This document shows positions 54,201 to 63,953 of a stretch of 64,000 bases of DNA, piece after piece. The stretch's first letter is position 1. Each line of letters starts with the position of its first letter. The DNA lies in assembly GCF_005518135.1 (NCBI RefSeq), contig NZ_SULI01000007.1, positions 93,856 through 157,855 on the forward strand, written 5' to 3'. The notes beneath the pieces were generated by a model. That model ran no database searches. It was not told where the DNA came from and saw only the letters and a program-made list of their open reading frames with translations. The position numbers and the translations under genes were made by a program. The DNA is from Shimia litoralis (GTDB taxonomy: Bacteria; Pseudomonadota; Alphaproteobacteria; Rhodobacterales; Rhodobacteraceae).

Positions 54201-56582
54201 ATGATCATTCGTCTGCTCACTACTGTATTTCCCTTGTTGATCGCCATCGCCTTGGCACCGTCGGCACACGCGCAACTGCCCACCAGCGCACTCAGCTCAG
54301 GGTCCTCTGCGGAAACGACCGAAGGGTTTGCCGAAGTTATGCGCCAGGCCGCCGACAGTGGGGTCAGCGTAATCGTCTTGGATACGGCAGGAAATGTGGT
54401 CGGCACATCAGATGCTTCGCCCCCTGCCCCAGAGAATGCCGACGATGACGCGCATCACATGTCAGCCCTGATGAAGATGCAGACGAAAATAGGAAGTTTT
54501 CGCCAAGTTTTGCGTCAAAGATTGGAAGCCTTGCCTGCGGCATTGAACGAAGTCGAGTTTATTCTGCGCGCATCAAGCCCATCTGGCGAAATTTTTGCTT
54601 TTGTCAAAACCGCGCTATGGACTCTGTTTTTGCTGGCAATCGGTATCGTTGTCGAACGTGAAATCTATGGGAAACGCCTCGCACGCAACTTTGTCGTGCC
54701 ATTGATCAAGGAAAACCCAAAAGGGTATTCCCAAAAATTGCCGTTTCTCGTCATTCGTTTCATAGCCGGAATCATTGGGATCGGCGTCTCGATCCTTGTC
54801 GCGGTGCTCATTGGGTCCACGCTTTTTGAGGCCACAAATGACACTGCCATCGAGTTCACGGCATTCTCCGTGACGGCCGCCTATGGGTTGGTGCGCATCG
54901 TCTCGCTGATTTGGCGCATGATATTATCGCCCTACCTCGAGCAATATCGTGTGCCGGCCTTCACCACACCAGATGCCAAACGGCTGCATCATTGGCTATT
55001 CCTTCTTGCCACCTTTGATATCTGCACCATGTTTTTCGGCATCTGGCTATCAGAGCTTGGCCTGAATTATGATGTCTATGCGATGATGGTTTTGGCGCTG
55101 AGCACCCTGTTTGCGGCCCTCAACATTGCGATGATCTTCTTCAACAAACGGGCGATCTCAACTGCAATTTTGAACCGACGTCCCCCAGAAGAGGTGTCTT
55201 TTGCGACACGGTTGGCTTCGCAGTTATGGGCCCCTGTTCTGATTGTGTATGTGCTTTTCGGCCTTGCCAAGCTCAGTTCGACGTTGGTGTTCGAGGAGGA
55301 AATGACAATCCCGTTCATCGCGGGTGCCTATATCATCTTCACGTCAATCATCGTTGTGTATGCCACAATAAATTATGCGATCGAGAAGTACTTTGATCGT
55401 GCGCGCACTATCCGCGAAATGAACGAGGCGGCACTGGCCGCAGCCGAAGCCATTGAAGCCGGCGACGAGATGAGCGCCGAAGACGTGAGCCAGCTCGAGA
55501 GTATTGTCGAAGACATCGATTCACGCAAAATGAACACGTTCGAGGAACTGGCCCGACGTATCTCGGGTATTCTCGCGCTCGTTGCAGGTCTGATCGCCTG
55601 CCTGCGTGTGTGGGGCGGTGAGCGGTTGATGACCGAAGGTGCCATGGCTGAGCGCCTTGTGGACATCGTGATCATTATGTTCATCGGCTACATCGTATTT
55701 CACGTTTTCCGTATCTGGATCGACACCAAAATTCGCGACGAAATGGGTGTCATGGAAGAAGCCGAAGCAGAGCTTGGCGACGAAGGCGGAGCTAACGGAG
55801 CAAGCAGGCTTGCGACATTGCTTCCGTTGTTCCGGAACTTTATCCTGCTGGTCATCGTCGTCACGATCATCCTGATCGTCCTGATGGAGTTTGGCGTAAA
55901 CGTAAGCCCACTGTTCGCCGGTGCGGGTGTTGTCGGTTTGGCAATCGGATTTGGTGCACAATCTCTGGTGCGCGATATTTTCTCTGGGGCGTTCTTTTTG
56001 TTTGATGATGCCTTTCGCAAAGGTGAATACATCGACATTGGATCGGTCAAAGGGACGGTGGAAAAAATCTCCGTGCGCTCTTTCCAACTGCGCCATCACC
56101 TTGGCCCGCTTCACACCATCCCATTTGGTGAAATTCAGTTTCTGACAAACTATTCACGCGACTGGGTTATCATGAAGCTACCGCTGCGCGTGACCTATGA
56201 CACGGATGTTGAGAAAGTCCGCAAACTTATCAAAAATCTTGGTATCGAATTGCTGGATGATCCCGTGATTGGCGACAACTTTATCCAGCCGCTGAAATCC
56301 CAAGGCGTCATTCAGATGCAGGATTCGGCGATGATCATTCGGGTCAAATTCATGACCAAACCGGGGGATCAGTGGTTGGTTCGTAAGAAGGTGTTTGAGG
56401 AAATTCGGGCACTGTTCGAACGCGAAGGCATCAAGTTCGCGCACCGTGAAGTCACCGTGCGATTGGCCGACGAAGATTCTGAAAACCTGTCCCCCAAACA
56501 GAAAGAAGCTGTCGCAGGCGCCGTTCAAGCGGCCATCGTAGAAGAAGAGCTTGATGAAGGCGGTGGCGGCGACGAACGCTAA
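54201..56582 (+). CDS. Large MscS-type mechanosensitive channel
   Basis: A 793-residue inner-membrane protein. A signal-like start (MIIRLLTTVFPLLIAIALAPSAHA) precedes an export-side domain of about 100 residues, then about ten membrane helices. The MscS core lies in the last third: LFAGAGVVGLAIGFGAQSLVRDIFSGAFFLFDDAFRKGEYIDIG, then the vestibule. It resembles the YbiO/MscM-class long channels. No ribosome binding site is visible before the ATG, so translation may be inefficient or leaderless-like. The C-terminus is acidic (EEELDEGGGGDE). Confidence 0.88.
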   Translation: MIIRLLTTVFPLLIAIALAPSAHAQLPTSALSSGSSAETTEGFAEVMRQAADSGVSVIVLDTAGNVVGTSDASPPAPENADDDAHHMSALMKMQTKIGSFRQVLRQRLEALPAALNEVEFILRASSPSGEIFAFVKTALWTLFLLAIGIVVEREIYGKRLARNFVVPLIKENPKGYSQKLPFLVIRFIAGIIGIGVSILVAVLIGSTLFEATNDTAIEFTAFSVTAAYGLVRIVSLIWRMILSPYLEQYRVPAFTTPDAKRLHHWLFLLATFDICTMFFGIWLSELGLNYDVYAMMVLALSTLFAALNIAMIFFNKRAISTAILNRRPPEEVSFATRLASQLWAPVLIVYVLFGLAKLSSTLVFEEEMTIPFIAGAYIIFTSIIVVYATINYAIEKYFDRARTIREMNEAALAAAEAIEAGDEMSAEDVSQLESIVEDIDSRKMNTFEELARRISGILALVAGLIACLRVWGGERLMTEGAMAERLVDIVIIMFIGYIVFHVFRIWIDTKIRDEMGVMEEAEAELGDEGGANGASRLATLLPLFRNFILLVIVVTIILIVLMEFGVNVSPLFAGAGVVGLAIGFGAQSLVRDIFSGAFFLFDDAFRKGEYIDIGSVKGTVEKISVRSFQLRHHLGPLHTIPFGEIQFLTNYSRDWVIMKLPLRVTYDTDVEKVRKLIKNLGIELLDDPVIGDNFIQPLKSQGVIQMQDSAMIIRVKFMTKPGDQWLVRKKVFEEIRALFEREGIKFAHREVTVRLADEDSENLSPKQKEAVAGAVQAAIVEEELDEGGGGDER

Positions 56583-56604
56583 GGCTTTGCCCCTATCACA
56601 CAGA

Positions 56605-56636
56605 AAAGGCGCGCCTGACATATCAGGCGCGCCTTT
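56605..56636. terminator. Bidirectional terminator
   Basis: AAAGGCGCGCCTGA and TCAGGCGCGCCTTT form a perfect 14-bp stem with a CATA loop between the convergent channel and ABC-permease genes. Confidence 0.92.
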
Positions 56637-56657
56637 ATCAACTTCTGAAACGAGGTC

Positions 56658-57809
56658 TCAGGTTTCGTAAGGATCAAGCGAGTCGCGAAGCCCATCGCCG
56701 AAAAAGTTAAACGCCAGTACCACGATGACAATCGGCAGCATGGGTATCGCCGTCCAGGGATAGATTTCGATGGACGCCAGGTTCTGCGCGTCATTCAGCA
56801 TGACCCCCCAACTGACCGCAGGCGCACGCAGCCCAAGACCCAAGAACGACAGCGCGGTCTCGCCCAAAATCATCGCAGGAATGGACAGTGTCGCACTGGC
56901 AATCAGGTGACTTAAGAAGTTGGGCAAAAGATGTCGACGGATCACCCGCGCGGGCTTGGCCCCCATCATTTCGGCGGCACGCACAAATTCCTCTTCCCTC
57001 AGAGACAGGAATTTTGATCGCACAGCACGCGCCAACCCCGGCCAATCCAGAATGCCCAGAATAATCGAGATGATAAAGAAGACGGACACAGGCCCCCAGT
57101 GCGAGGGCACCGCCGCAGACAACGCCAACCAAAGTGGCAGCTCTGGCAGGGAACGCAAAATCTCGATCACGCGATTGATCACCCAATCCAGAAACCCGCC
57201 AAAATAGCCGGCAATACTGCCCAACACGATCCCAATTACAAATGACACCGTGATTCCGACCAATCCCACCGTCAGCGAAAGCTGCGCGCCATAGAGGATG
57301 CGGGAAAACACATCGCGCCCCAAGCGATCAGCACCAAACAGAAACACCGTGGCGCCTTCGGGGGCGCAGAACAGATGGCGGTTGGTTTTGAACAACCCTG
57401 CCAATTTGTAATACGATCCCTCACAGAAAAAGCTGAGCTTTGCGGGGCTGTCGAGGTCCGCCACATATTTCCAGCTATAGTCCTCCAGATCGACCTCGGA
57501 GGTAATTGGAAACACATATGGCCCGATGAACTTGCCATCGTGAAACAGGTGTATGCCTTGGGGTGGTGCATACAGATGATCCGCATGCCGCTCGTTCGCG
57601 GTATACGGCGCAATCGTTCCCGCCACGGGCAGCAACAAATAGGAAATCAGCAGAAACAAGCCGGAAACAAGCCCAAGCTTGTGACGCTTAAACCTGCGCC
57701 AGACCAACACCCAATTGGGCACATCCAAATCTGCGTGCCGAGCCTCGGCACCTATGTCACGCTCGTATGGGGCGTCATCGATATAACGGCCATCAGGTAG
57801 TTGTGTCAT
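56658..57809 (-). CDS. Oligopeptide-type ABC transporter permease (OppC/YejE-like)
   Basis: A 383-residue permease. A long cytoplasmic and periplasmic N-terminal part (WRRFKRHKLGLVSGLFLLISYL...) precedes the BPD transport domain. Its EAA loop reads VRAAEMMGAKPARVIRRHLLPN, the coupling segment for the ATPase. The N-terminal insert and length fit the YejE/OppC subgroup. The start overlaps the upstream permease stop by four bases. It is last of the four-gene importer, followed by a strong terminator. Confidence 0.92.
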   Translation of the reverse strand: MTQLPDGRYIDDAPYERDIGAEARHADLDVPNWVLVWRRFKRHKLGLVSGLFLLISYLLLPVAGTIAPYTANERHADHLYAPPQGIHLFHDGKFIGPYVFPITSEVDLEDYSWKYVADLDSPAKLSFFCEGSYYKLAGLFKTNRHLFCAPEGATVFLFGADRLGRDVFSRILYGAQLSLTVGLVGITVSFVIGIVLGSIAGYFGGFLDWVINRVIEILRSLPELPLWLALSAAVPSHWGPVSVFFIISIILGILDWPGLARAVRSKFLSLREEEFVRAAEMMGAKPARVIRRHLLPNFLSHLIASATLSIPAMILGETALSFLGLGLRAPAVSWGVMLNDAQNLASIEIYPWTAIPMLPIVIVVLAFNFFGDGLRDSLDPYET

Positions 57810-58834
57810 GCGCCACGTCCTCCGAAACGGATGCGCGGATCAAGCAGCGCCAGCAATAGGTCTGAAATCAACGTACCGATCAACGTCAGCAGCGCCACAA
57901 ACATCAAAACAAACGCGGACAGAAACTGATCCTGTGATTTAAGCGACGTCAACAATACAGGACCGATGGTTTGCAGCCCCAACACAACCGACACCAAAAC
58001 CGACCCCGACACCATCGCCGGAAGCAACGTGCCGATGTCCGCTACAAATGGGTTAAATGCCACCCGTAGCGGATATTTGACCAACATCCGGCTTTCGCTC
58101 ATGCCTTTGGCACGCGCAGTTTCAACATAGGGTTTACTCAATTCGTCCAGCAAATTGGCGCGCAATCGCTGCATCATCGCAGCCGCACCAGATGTCCCGA
58201 TCACAAATGTCGGAATGATCAGGTGGATCAGAACCGACTTCATCTTTTCAAAGCTCATCGGTTGGCCTTCAAATTCGGGGGCCATAAGCCCGCCAATCGG
58301 CAGATTCAGATATCTGTTGCCATAGTAAAACAAGATCAAGGCCAACAAGAAGTTTGGCGTGGCCAACCCCAGATAGCCGACAAACGCAGAGGTATAGTCG
58401 ATCCATGTTTTTGAGCGCGCCGCCGCGATCACCCCCAAAGGCAAAGCCACAGCGTACACAAAAAGAACCGCCGCCAAATTGACCAAGACCGTCAACCACA
58501 GCGCCCCGCCAACAATATCCGCAACCGGACGGTCGAATTCAAAAGACCATCCAAATTCGCCTTGCAGCATTCCCGCAAATCCATGCGGACCCGGCATAAA
58601 TCCGGCCCAGATCATATATTGCTCCCAAAGAGCGCGATCCAGCGCATATTCCTTGCGCAGAAACTCTGCTTTGGCGACGCCACTGCTTTGGCCGGTCGCG
58701 CGCAATTCATTGATCTGATTTGATAGGAAATCACCAGGAGGTAAGTTGATGATCACGAAGATCATGACCGAAACCACCAACAAGGTGGCCAACATGGTCA
58801 GGAGCCTAAAAATCGCAAAGCGTAAAATGGCCAT
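57806..58834 (-). CDS. Oligopeptide-type ABC transporter permease (OppB/YejB-like)
   Basis: A 342-residue permease with about six helices. The N-terminal segment is FAIFRLLTMLATLLVVSVMIFVIINLPPGDF, and the EAA loop reads VETARAKGMSESRMLVKYPLRVAFNP. It pairs with the downstream permease to form the transport channel. It starts 12 bases after the binding-protein gene, with GGGGCGCG as ribosome binding site. Confidence 0.93.
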   Translation of the reverse strand: MAILRFAIFRLLTMLATLLVVSVMIFVIINLPPGDFLSNQINELRATGQSSGVAKAEFLRKEYALDRALWEQYMIWAGFMPGPHGFAGMLQGEFGWSFEFDRPVADIVGGALWLTVLVNLAAVLFVYAVALPLGVIAAARSKTWIDYTSAFVGYLGLATPNFLLALILFYYGNRYLNLPIGGLMAPEFEGQPMSFEKMKSVLIHLIIPTFVIGTSGAAAMMQRLRANLLDELSKPYVETARAKGMSESRMLVKYPLRVAFNPFVADIGTLLPAMVSGSVLVSVVLGLQTIGPVLLTSLKSQDQFLSAFVLMFVALLTLIGTLISDLLLALLDPRIRFGGRGA

Positions 58835-58846
58835 TCATCGCGCCCC

Positions 58847-60736
58847 TTAGTTCGCAAACCAGAATTCATCAGGACGGTGAACGCCGAAATGCGCCCCCGG
58901 AGACCAAGCCCAGATTGCCTTTTCAGGGACATTCATCAGCTTGTCACTGACCACGACCGGTTGGCGTGCGCCGGACAAAAGCCCGATGCCATAAACCTGC
59001 TGGGCGTGGATATCGACCATTTCCTGCCAAATTTTGGATCGATCTTCGTCTGTAGACGCATGGCGCCACAGATCGGCCAGCTCAACCAATCGAATGGCCT
59101 CTGGCATGTCAGGGGCTTCGCCTGCAGCACCGCTCGTTTGATGGTATTGCCCCCACATCGGCCAAGCAAAGAATTCTTGACGTTGTGGCGCAACAAAGTC
59201 GGGAGACGTGTACGGCTGCGCAAGCCCATTGTCCCAACCGAACCATACGGCCGCCATGGACTCGCCCGAGTAAACCCGATTGCGCAAGATATCACGCTCT
59301 AGTGGGCGCATGATCAATTTGATGCCAAGTGCGGCCCAATTATCTACGATAATTTGCAGCGCGTTTTCAACTTCCTGACGTTCTCCTGCGGTTTCAATCA
59401 CCACCCATGCTGGACGGCCATCCGGCAACAATCGCACCCCGTCTTCGTCACGCTCGGTCAAGCCCATCTCATCCAAAAGCGCATTCGCAGCATCCGCATC
59501 ATAGTTTGCCCACGCCTTAAGGTTTTCCTCTTTATAGAACGGGCTTTGGGGCAACATCGTCATGCCACCCTCGTTGCCCAAGCCGAAATACAGCGTTTTG
59601 TTGATGATCTTACGATCAATGCCCATCGACAACGCACGGCGGAAGCGAACATCACGCATCACACCGCGCCACGCGTCATCATTAAAGTTCAGGTTCAGAT
59701 AAATCGCGATCTGCGACGCCGTACCCTGCCCCCACAACAGCGTGTGATAGCCGCCAGTTTTCTCGCCCTTTTTCAAGATCGCAATGTCTTTGAAATCAAG
59801 GCCACGGGCCTGAAGATCGACTTCGCCAGCATTGGCTTTGGCTGCCACAAGACCACCACTGACCACATTCATTTCGACCACATCGATATACGGCAACTGC
59901 GTGCCGGCGGTATCAACGCGGTGGTAATACGGGTTACGCACAAACAAGAACCGGCTCTTGCCGCCTTTTGTCGCCAACATCCAAGGCTGCAACGTCGGCA
60001 AATCCGGGTTGTCGAACTTGTACATATTGTCGGACTTGTTATGCAGCGCCGCCCAACTGCGTACACGTTTGGCCGCGATCATTTCTTCGAGATCAGCTGC
60101 CTCGGAATACTTCACGTGCATTGGCTTAAGAAAATGGGCAGGCCGATAGATGAACGGTGGTCGGGCCTCGGCCAGTTCTTGCAAAAACTGGGGGTTTGGG
60201 TTCGCCCACTCGTAAATAACCGTAGTTTCATCCGGGAAACTGACCGTAGGCAACTCGCCGTCAACACGCAAGAACTCGAGCGGGCCAGCAGGCGAGAGCT
60301 CAGGGTTATTGGCCACATCTTCCCACCAGTACCGGAAATCTTCAGACGTGAACGGATGCCCATCAGACCATTTGTGCCCTTTGCGCAAATTCAGTGTGAA
60401 TTTGCGCCCGTCCTCGATGTCCATCGACTCTAGGATATCCGCCTGAATCTCATAGCTGTCATTATATCCCATCAGGCGCGCGTACCCGTAAACCACCATC
60501 TGGCGCACGTCTTTGGTTCGGGTGATCAACGTATGAAGCGTGCCGCCTTGCTGACCCAGCTCGCGGCCCTTCCCCTGCAAATCCACAACCAAAGGCGCAC
60601 TTGGAACCCGCTCCATCACAGGTGGCAAATCTCCTGCGTCGACTTCACCTTGCCAAAACTGGCTTTCTGACAAATCGGCCCAACTTGCTGTTGCCACAGC
60701 AATCGCCGAAAAAGTGACCAACAAACGCTTAAACAT
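58847..60736 (-). CDS. Family-5 extracellular solute-binding protein
   Basis: A 629-residue periplasmic binding protein with a signal peptide (FKRLLVTFSAIAVATASWA). The SBP_bac_5 domain has RKGHKWSDGHPFTSEDFRYWWED, and RDVRFRRALSMGIDRKIINKTLYFG is the usual second-lobe helix. The length and the N-terminal extension resemble YejA-type proteins, which bind longer peptides, but the ligand is unassigned. The ATG overlaps the end of the upstream ATPase gene by eight bases, with AAGGTACG in that gene serving as ribosome binding site. Confidence 0.93.
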   Translation of the reverse strand: MFKRLLVTFSAIAVATASWADLSESQFWQGEVDAGDLPPVMERVPSAPLVVDLQGKGRELGQQGGTLHTLITRTKDVRQMVVYGYARLMGYNDSYEIQADILESMDIEDGRKFTLNLRKGHKWSDGHPFTSEDFRYWWEDVANNPELSPAGPLEFLRVDGELPTVSFPDETTVIYEWANPNPQFLQELAEARPPFIYRPAHFLKPMHVKYSEAADLEEMIAAKRVRSWAALHNKSDNMYKFDNPDLPTLQPWMLATKGGKSRFLFVRNPYYHRVDTAGTQLPYIDVVEMNVVSGGLVAAKANAGEVDLQARGLDFKDIAILKKGEKTGGYHTLLWGQGTASQIAIYLNLNFNDDAWRGVMRDVRFRRALSMGIDRKIINKTLYFGLGNEGGMTMLPQSPFYKEENLKAWANYDADAANALLDEMGLTERDEDGVRLLPDGRPAWVVIETAGERQEVENALQIIVDNWAALGIKLIMRPLERDILRNRVYSGESMAAVWFGWDNGLAQPYTSPDFVAPQRQEFFAWPMWGQYHQTSGAAGEAPDMPEAIRLVELADLWRHASTDEDRSKIWQEMVDIHAQQVYGIGLLSGARQPVVVSDKLMNVPEKAIWAWSPGAHFGVHRPDEFWFAN

Positions 60737-62501
60737 GACAACGTACCTTGTGTCCGGGGCCCATCTGAATCAATGGCGGCGCCTGCAATCCGTCAAAACG
60801 GAAAGCATCTGGCCATGTCGTTGGCTCGCCAGCGCCTTGGGCAACAATTTTTAGATTTATGGGGCGCTCGATATCCGGCTCTGGTTGAGCCGCCAAAAGC
60901 GCCTTGGTGTAAGGATGTTTAGGATCGTAAAACAGGGTTTCAGGGGGGCCTTGCTCGACCACGAGACCATCGCGCATGACCGCGACTTCATCCGCGATCC
61001 GCGCAACAACCGCCAAATCATGGCTGATAAACAGGTACGACAAATTCAGACGATCCCGAATTTCCTCAAGCAGCTGCAAGACCTGTTCCTGTACCGAAAC
61101 ATCCAATGCCGAGGTCGGTTCGTCACAAACAAGAAATGTTGGACCAAGCATCAACGCCCGCGCGATCGACAGCCTTTGGCGCTGCCCCCCCGAGAACGCA
61201 TGTGGATACCGCGTAAGCATATTTGGGCTAAGCCCTACCCAATTGAGCATTTCGACCGCACGATCGGTGCGTTCTTCCCAACTGCCCAAACCATGAATTT
61301 CCATGGGTTCGGTCAAGGCTTCTTTGACCCGCATCCGCGGATTCAGGGTCGAATACGGATCCTGAAAGACCATCTGTGCCTTGCGTTGGAATGACAAACG
61401 CCCGGCCCGATCCAGATCCTGAAGCTCGACAGCATCTCCACCAAGATCGGGGCGAAATACAATCGACCCGCCCTCGTCCGGAAGTTCCGCGCCCAACGCC
61501 ATACGCGCACAGGTCGTTTTGCCTGACCCGCTTTCCCCGACCACAGCAAGTGTTTTCCCACGCTCAACACCAAATTCGATCCCCCGAACGGCACGCACCA
61601 CCGTTTTGGGCACCCAAGGCGCGGACCCCTTTAGGACATAGGTCTTGGACACATTTTTCATTTCGAGGATATAGTCCGGCGTGTGATCCAGAACTGTTTC
61701 CGTGGCCGTCTCGGCAATTTTGGGAGCCGCGGCAAACAAATCCTTGGTGTATCCGTGCTGAGGATCGCCCAACACCAAAGGCGCTGGACCGGACTCCATC
61801 ACGCGCCCACGGTTCATCACCGTCACACTATCGGCCATGTTGGCCACAACACCCAGATCATGGGTGACCAACACCACCGCCATCCCGGTGTCTTTTTGAA
61901 TGTCTTTGATCAAGCCAAGAACTTGGGCTTGTGTTGTCACATCAAGCGCCGTTGTCGGTTCATCTGCAATCAACAAATCGGGTTTCCCGACAATCGCCAT
62001 CGCGATCATCGCCCGCTGACGCATTCCGCCAGACAACTCGAATGGATAAGATTCATAAATGCGCTCGGGGTCAGTAAAGCCGACCCGCTCAAACGTCTCG
62101 AGAACCTGTCTGCGAGCACCCTGCCCCTTTGCCGCGCCATGCAAGCGCAACACTTCAATCACTTGATTCCCGATCCGGTGTAGCGGAGACAGAGACCGCA
62201 TCGGTTCCTGAAAAATCATCGACACCTGATTTCCACGAATGTCGCACATGCGACGCTCGCTGAGATCAAGCAGATTAACAGGTCCATTTGCGCCGTGTAA
62301 CGTCACAGAGCCCGATCGGATTTGCGCTGCTGCAGGCAAAATACGCAGTGCCGCGCGGCAACTCAGGGTCTTACCTGATCCACTTTCCCCAACAAGAGCG
62401 AGCGTCTTTCCAGCTTCGACAGAAAAGCTTACGTTGTCCACGACTGGCGCAGCATTGCCAAAGCCGATGGTGAGCCCCTCAACCGTTAATAATGTCGTCA
62501 C
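60729..62501 (-). CDS. Oligopeptide-type ABC ATPase with two fused nucleotide-binding domains
   Basis: A 590-residue protein joining DppD- and DppF-like halves. The first has Walker A GESGSGKTLS, signature LSGGMRQRAMIAM and Walker B LLIADEPTTALD. The second has GESGSGKTTC, SGGQRQRLSIARAL and FLVCDEPTSALD. Both halves have the C-terminal oligopeptide domain. The start is GTG after GAGGGAGATGGC. It leads the operon ATPase - binding protein - permease - permease, a complete importer in one transcript. Confidence 0.95.
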   Translation of the reverse strand: MTTLLTVEGLTIGFGNAAPVVDNVSFSVEAGKTLALVGESGSGKTLSCRAALRILPAAAQIRSGSVTLHGANGPVNLLDLSERRMCDIRGNQVSMIFQEPMRSLSPLHRIGNQVIEVLRLHGAAKGQGARRQVLETFERVGFTDPERIYESYPFELSGGMRQRAMIAMAIVGKPDLLIADEPTTALDVTTQAQVLGLIKDIQKDTGMAVVLVTHDLGVVANMADSVTVMNRGRVMESGPAPLVLGDPQHGYTKDLFAAAPKIAETATETVLDHTPDYILEMKNVSKTYVLKGSAPWVPKTVVRAVRGIEFGVERGKTLAVVGESGSGKTTCARMALGAELPDEGGSIVFRPDLGGDAVELQDLDRAGRLSFQRKAQMVFQDPYSTLNPRMRVKEALTEPMEIHGLGSWEERTDRAVEMLNWVGLSPNMLTRYPHAFSGGQRQRLSIARALMLGPTFLVCDEPTSALDVSVQEQVLQLLEEIRDRLNLSYLFISHDLAVVARIADEVAVMRDGLVVEQGPPETLFYDPKHPYTKALLAAQPEPDIERPINLKIVAQGAGEPTTWPDAFRFDGLQAPPLIQMGPGHKVRCHV

Positions 62502-62751
62502 GCCATCTCCCTCTCCCCTCGCGGGGCCCTGTAGTCAGATTCTGTGCCCGATTCTTAACATCGAGTCTGTGTTAGTTTTCTGACCTTTGTGATTGAAACA
62601 TTATTTATATATTTCAAGCAAGAGACATGAGGGCGCGCGACACGATCATTTTGCGATCAGCCCCCCAATTTCCATCACAGGACTGTCATTACCCGCGTTT
62701 CTGGTCTAGGACGTTGCAAAACACAAAGCCATTGTGAAACCGGAGTTCCGC

Positions 62752-63243
62752 ATGAGTCGTCTGGACATCTTTATCAATCGCATGGTTTCGCAACGTGCGA
62801 GCCTTGACTATGCCATCGCCGAAACCAAGGGGATGACCGGACCAGTGTTCGAGTTGGGCCTTGGCAACGGGCGCACCTATCACCACATGTGCGAAAACAT
62901 GCCTGAACGCGATATTTTTGTGTTCGAGCGCGCCATCGCGTCTAATCCAGCGTCGACACCAGACGATGATATGGTGTTGCTGGGGGATGTTATGGAAACG
63001 CTACCTCAAGCATTGGTGCGCTTTGGTCCGACCGCGAGCCTGATCCACGCTGACCTTGGCGGGCACAATCTGGAGAAAAACGATCAGTTCGCAAGAAAAG
63101 TATCGCCGCTGATTGAACCTTTGCTGGGCACAAACGGCCTGATGATTTCCAGCGACCGGATGTATTTTGACAAGTTGGTTGAACTTCCGACACCTCCCGG
63201 CGCAATTGAGGGCCGGTGTTTTGTCTATAAGAAAGTCACCTAG
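62752..63243 (+). CDS. SAM-dependent methyltransferase, Methyltransf_17-type (second copy)
   Basis: A 163-residue paralogue of the methyltransferase at 47363. Shared elements are MSRLDIFINRMVSQRASLDYA, FELGLGNGRTYHHM and the acidic-loop FVFER. It lacks the long insert of larger methyltransferases. The acceptor is unknown. The ATG at 62752 follows GGAG. It is divergent from the ABC importer and upstream of the broken oxoamine synthase gene, with a hairpin between them that may separate the two. Confidence 0.8.
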   Translation: MSRLDIFINRMVSQRASLDYAIAETKGMTGPVFELGLGNGRTYHHMCENMPERDIFVFERAIASNPASTPDDDMVLLGDVMETLPQALVRFGPTASLIHADLGGHNLEKNDQFARKVSPLIEPLLGTNGLMISSDRMYFDKLVELPTPPGAIEGRCFVYKKVT

Positions 63244-63282
63244 CGTTCTGGCTGCGTTTCCTTCTCGTAGCCAATTCATTTT

Positions 63283-63310
63283 AAAAGGATGTATCTTTTC
63301 CATCCGTTTT
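63283..63310 (+). terminator. Weak terminator-like hairpin
   Basis: AAAAGGATG pairs with CATCC-g-TTTT around a 9-base loop, 40 bases after the methyltransferase stop. The stem has one bulge. Confidence 0.4.
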
Positions 63311-63327
63311 AGTATCATTGATTTTTA

Positions 63328-63343
63328 GGGTGAAATTTCACCC
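63328..63343. promoter_or_regulatory. Perfect 16-bp palindrome at the start of the oxoamine synthase gene
   Basis: GGGTGAAATTTCACCC is fully self-complementary and sits immediately before the CGGAGA ribosome binding site of the gene at 63354. It could be an operator, or an RNA hairpin limiting translation. No local regulator is visible to assign it to. Confidence 0.5.
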
Positions 63344-63353
63344 GGAGACCAAA

Positions 63354-63953
63354 ATGACTATTAAAAACTCTAGCTTTTCAACCTTCGCAGAGCGTCGTTT
63401 TCGGCTTAGCGGTAAAGCTCTGATTGAAAAGGGGCACCCGTATTTTGTGCCCACCGATGCCTTAGAGGATGCAAGTGCAACCTGGGATGCCGGGTATCTC
63501 TCGATGTCTCACTATGACTATTTGGGGTTGATGCACCATCCTGACACAACCGCCGCTGCAAAAGCCGCCATTGATCGGCACGGCACGGGTGTCGGTGCCT
63601 CGCGCCTCGTCGGCGGGGAACGCTGTGCCCACCGCGCCCTAGAAGACGATTTGGCCGATTTCGTCGGAACCACCGGTGCTTTGTCCATCATTTCCGGATA
63701 TTTGACCAACGTCACACTGATTGGACATGTCGTCGGATCCAAAGACTTGGTCGTTGTCGACGAGTTGGCCCATAATTCGATCATGATGGGCACCAAAGCG
63801 GGCAAATTCACAGTGCGGACGTATGCGCATGGCGATCTTGATGACCTTGACCGAATTTTGACCCAAGACCGAGAAAAATTTGGCCGCGTGCTGATCGCGA
63901 CCGAAGGTTTGTTTTCGATGGATGGGGATATCACTGGACCTGTCACGGTTTGA
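63354..63953 (+). pseudogene. Alpha-oxoamine synthase (AOS) family gene, truncated
   Basis: Residues 1-195 match the PLP-dependent AOS family (5-aminolevulinate synthase, 2-amino-3-ketobutyrate ligase, 8-amino-7-oxononanoate synthase, serine palmitoyltransferase). Visible marks are YLSMSHYDYLGL, GTGVGASRLVGGERCAHRALEDDLA, VVVDELAHNSIMMG and IATEGLFSMDGDI. The expected PLP lysine lies downstream of that last motif and is missing, because the frame ends at GPVTV then TGA. About 200 residues remain of roughly 400. The sequence change right after GDIT suggests an insertion or rearrangement, not a point nonsense mutation. A CGGAGA site precedes the ATG. Confidence 0.7.

Noticed and set aside
59354..60433. 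Plus-strand frame (359 codons) opposite the ABC binding protein
   Set aside because: Antisense shadow produced by codon bias of the real gene.
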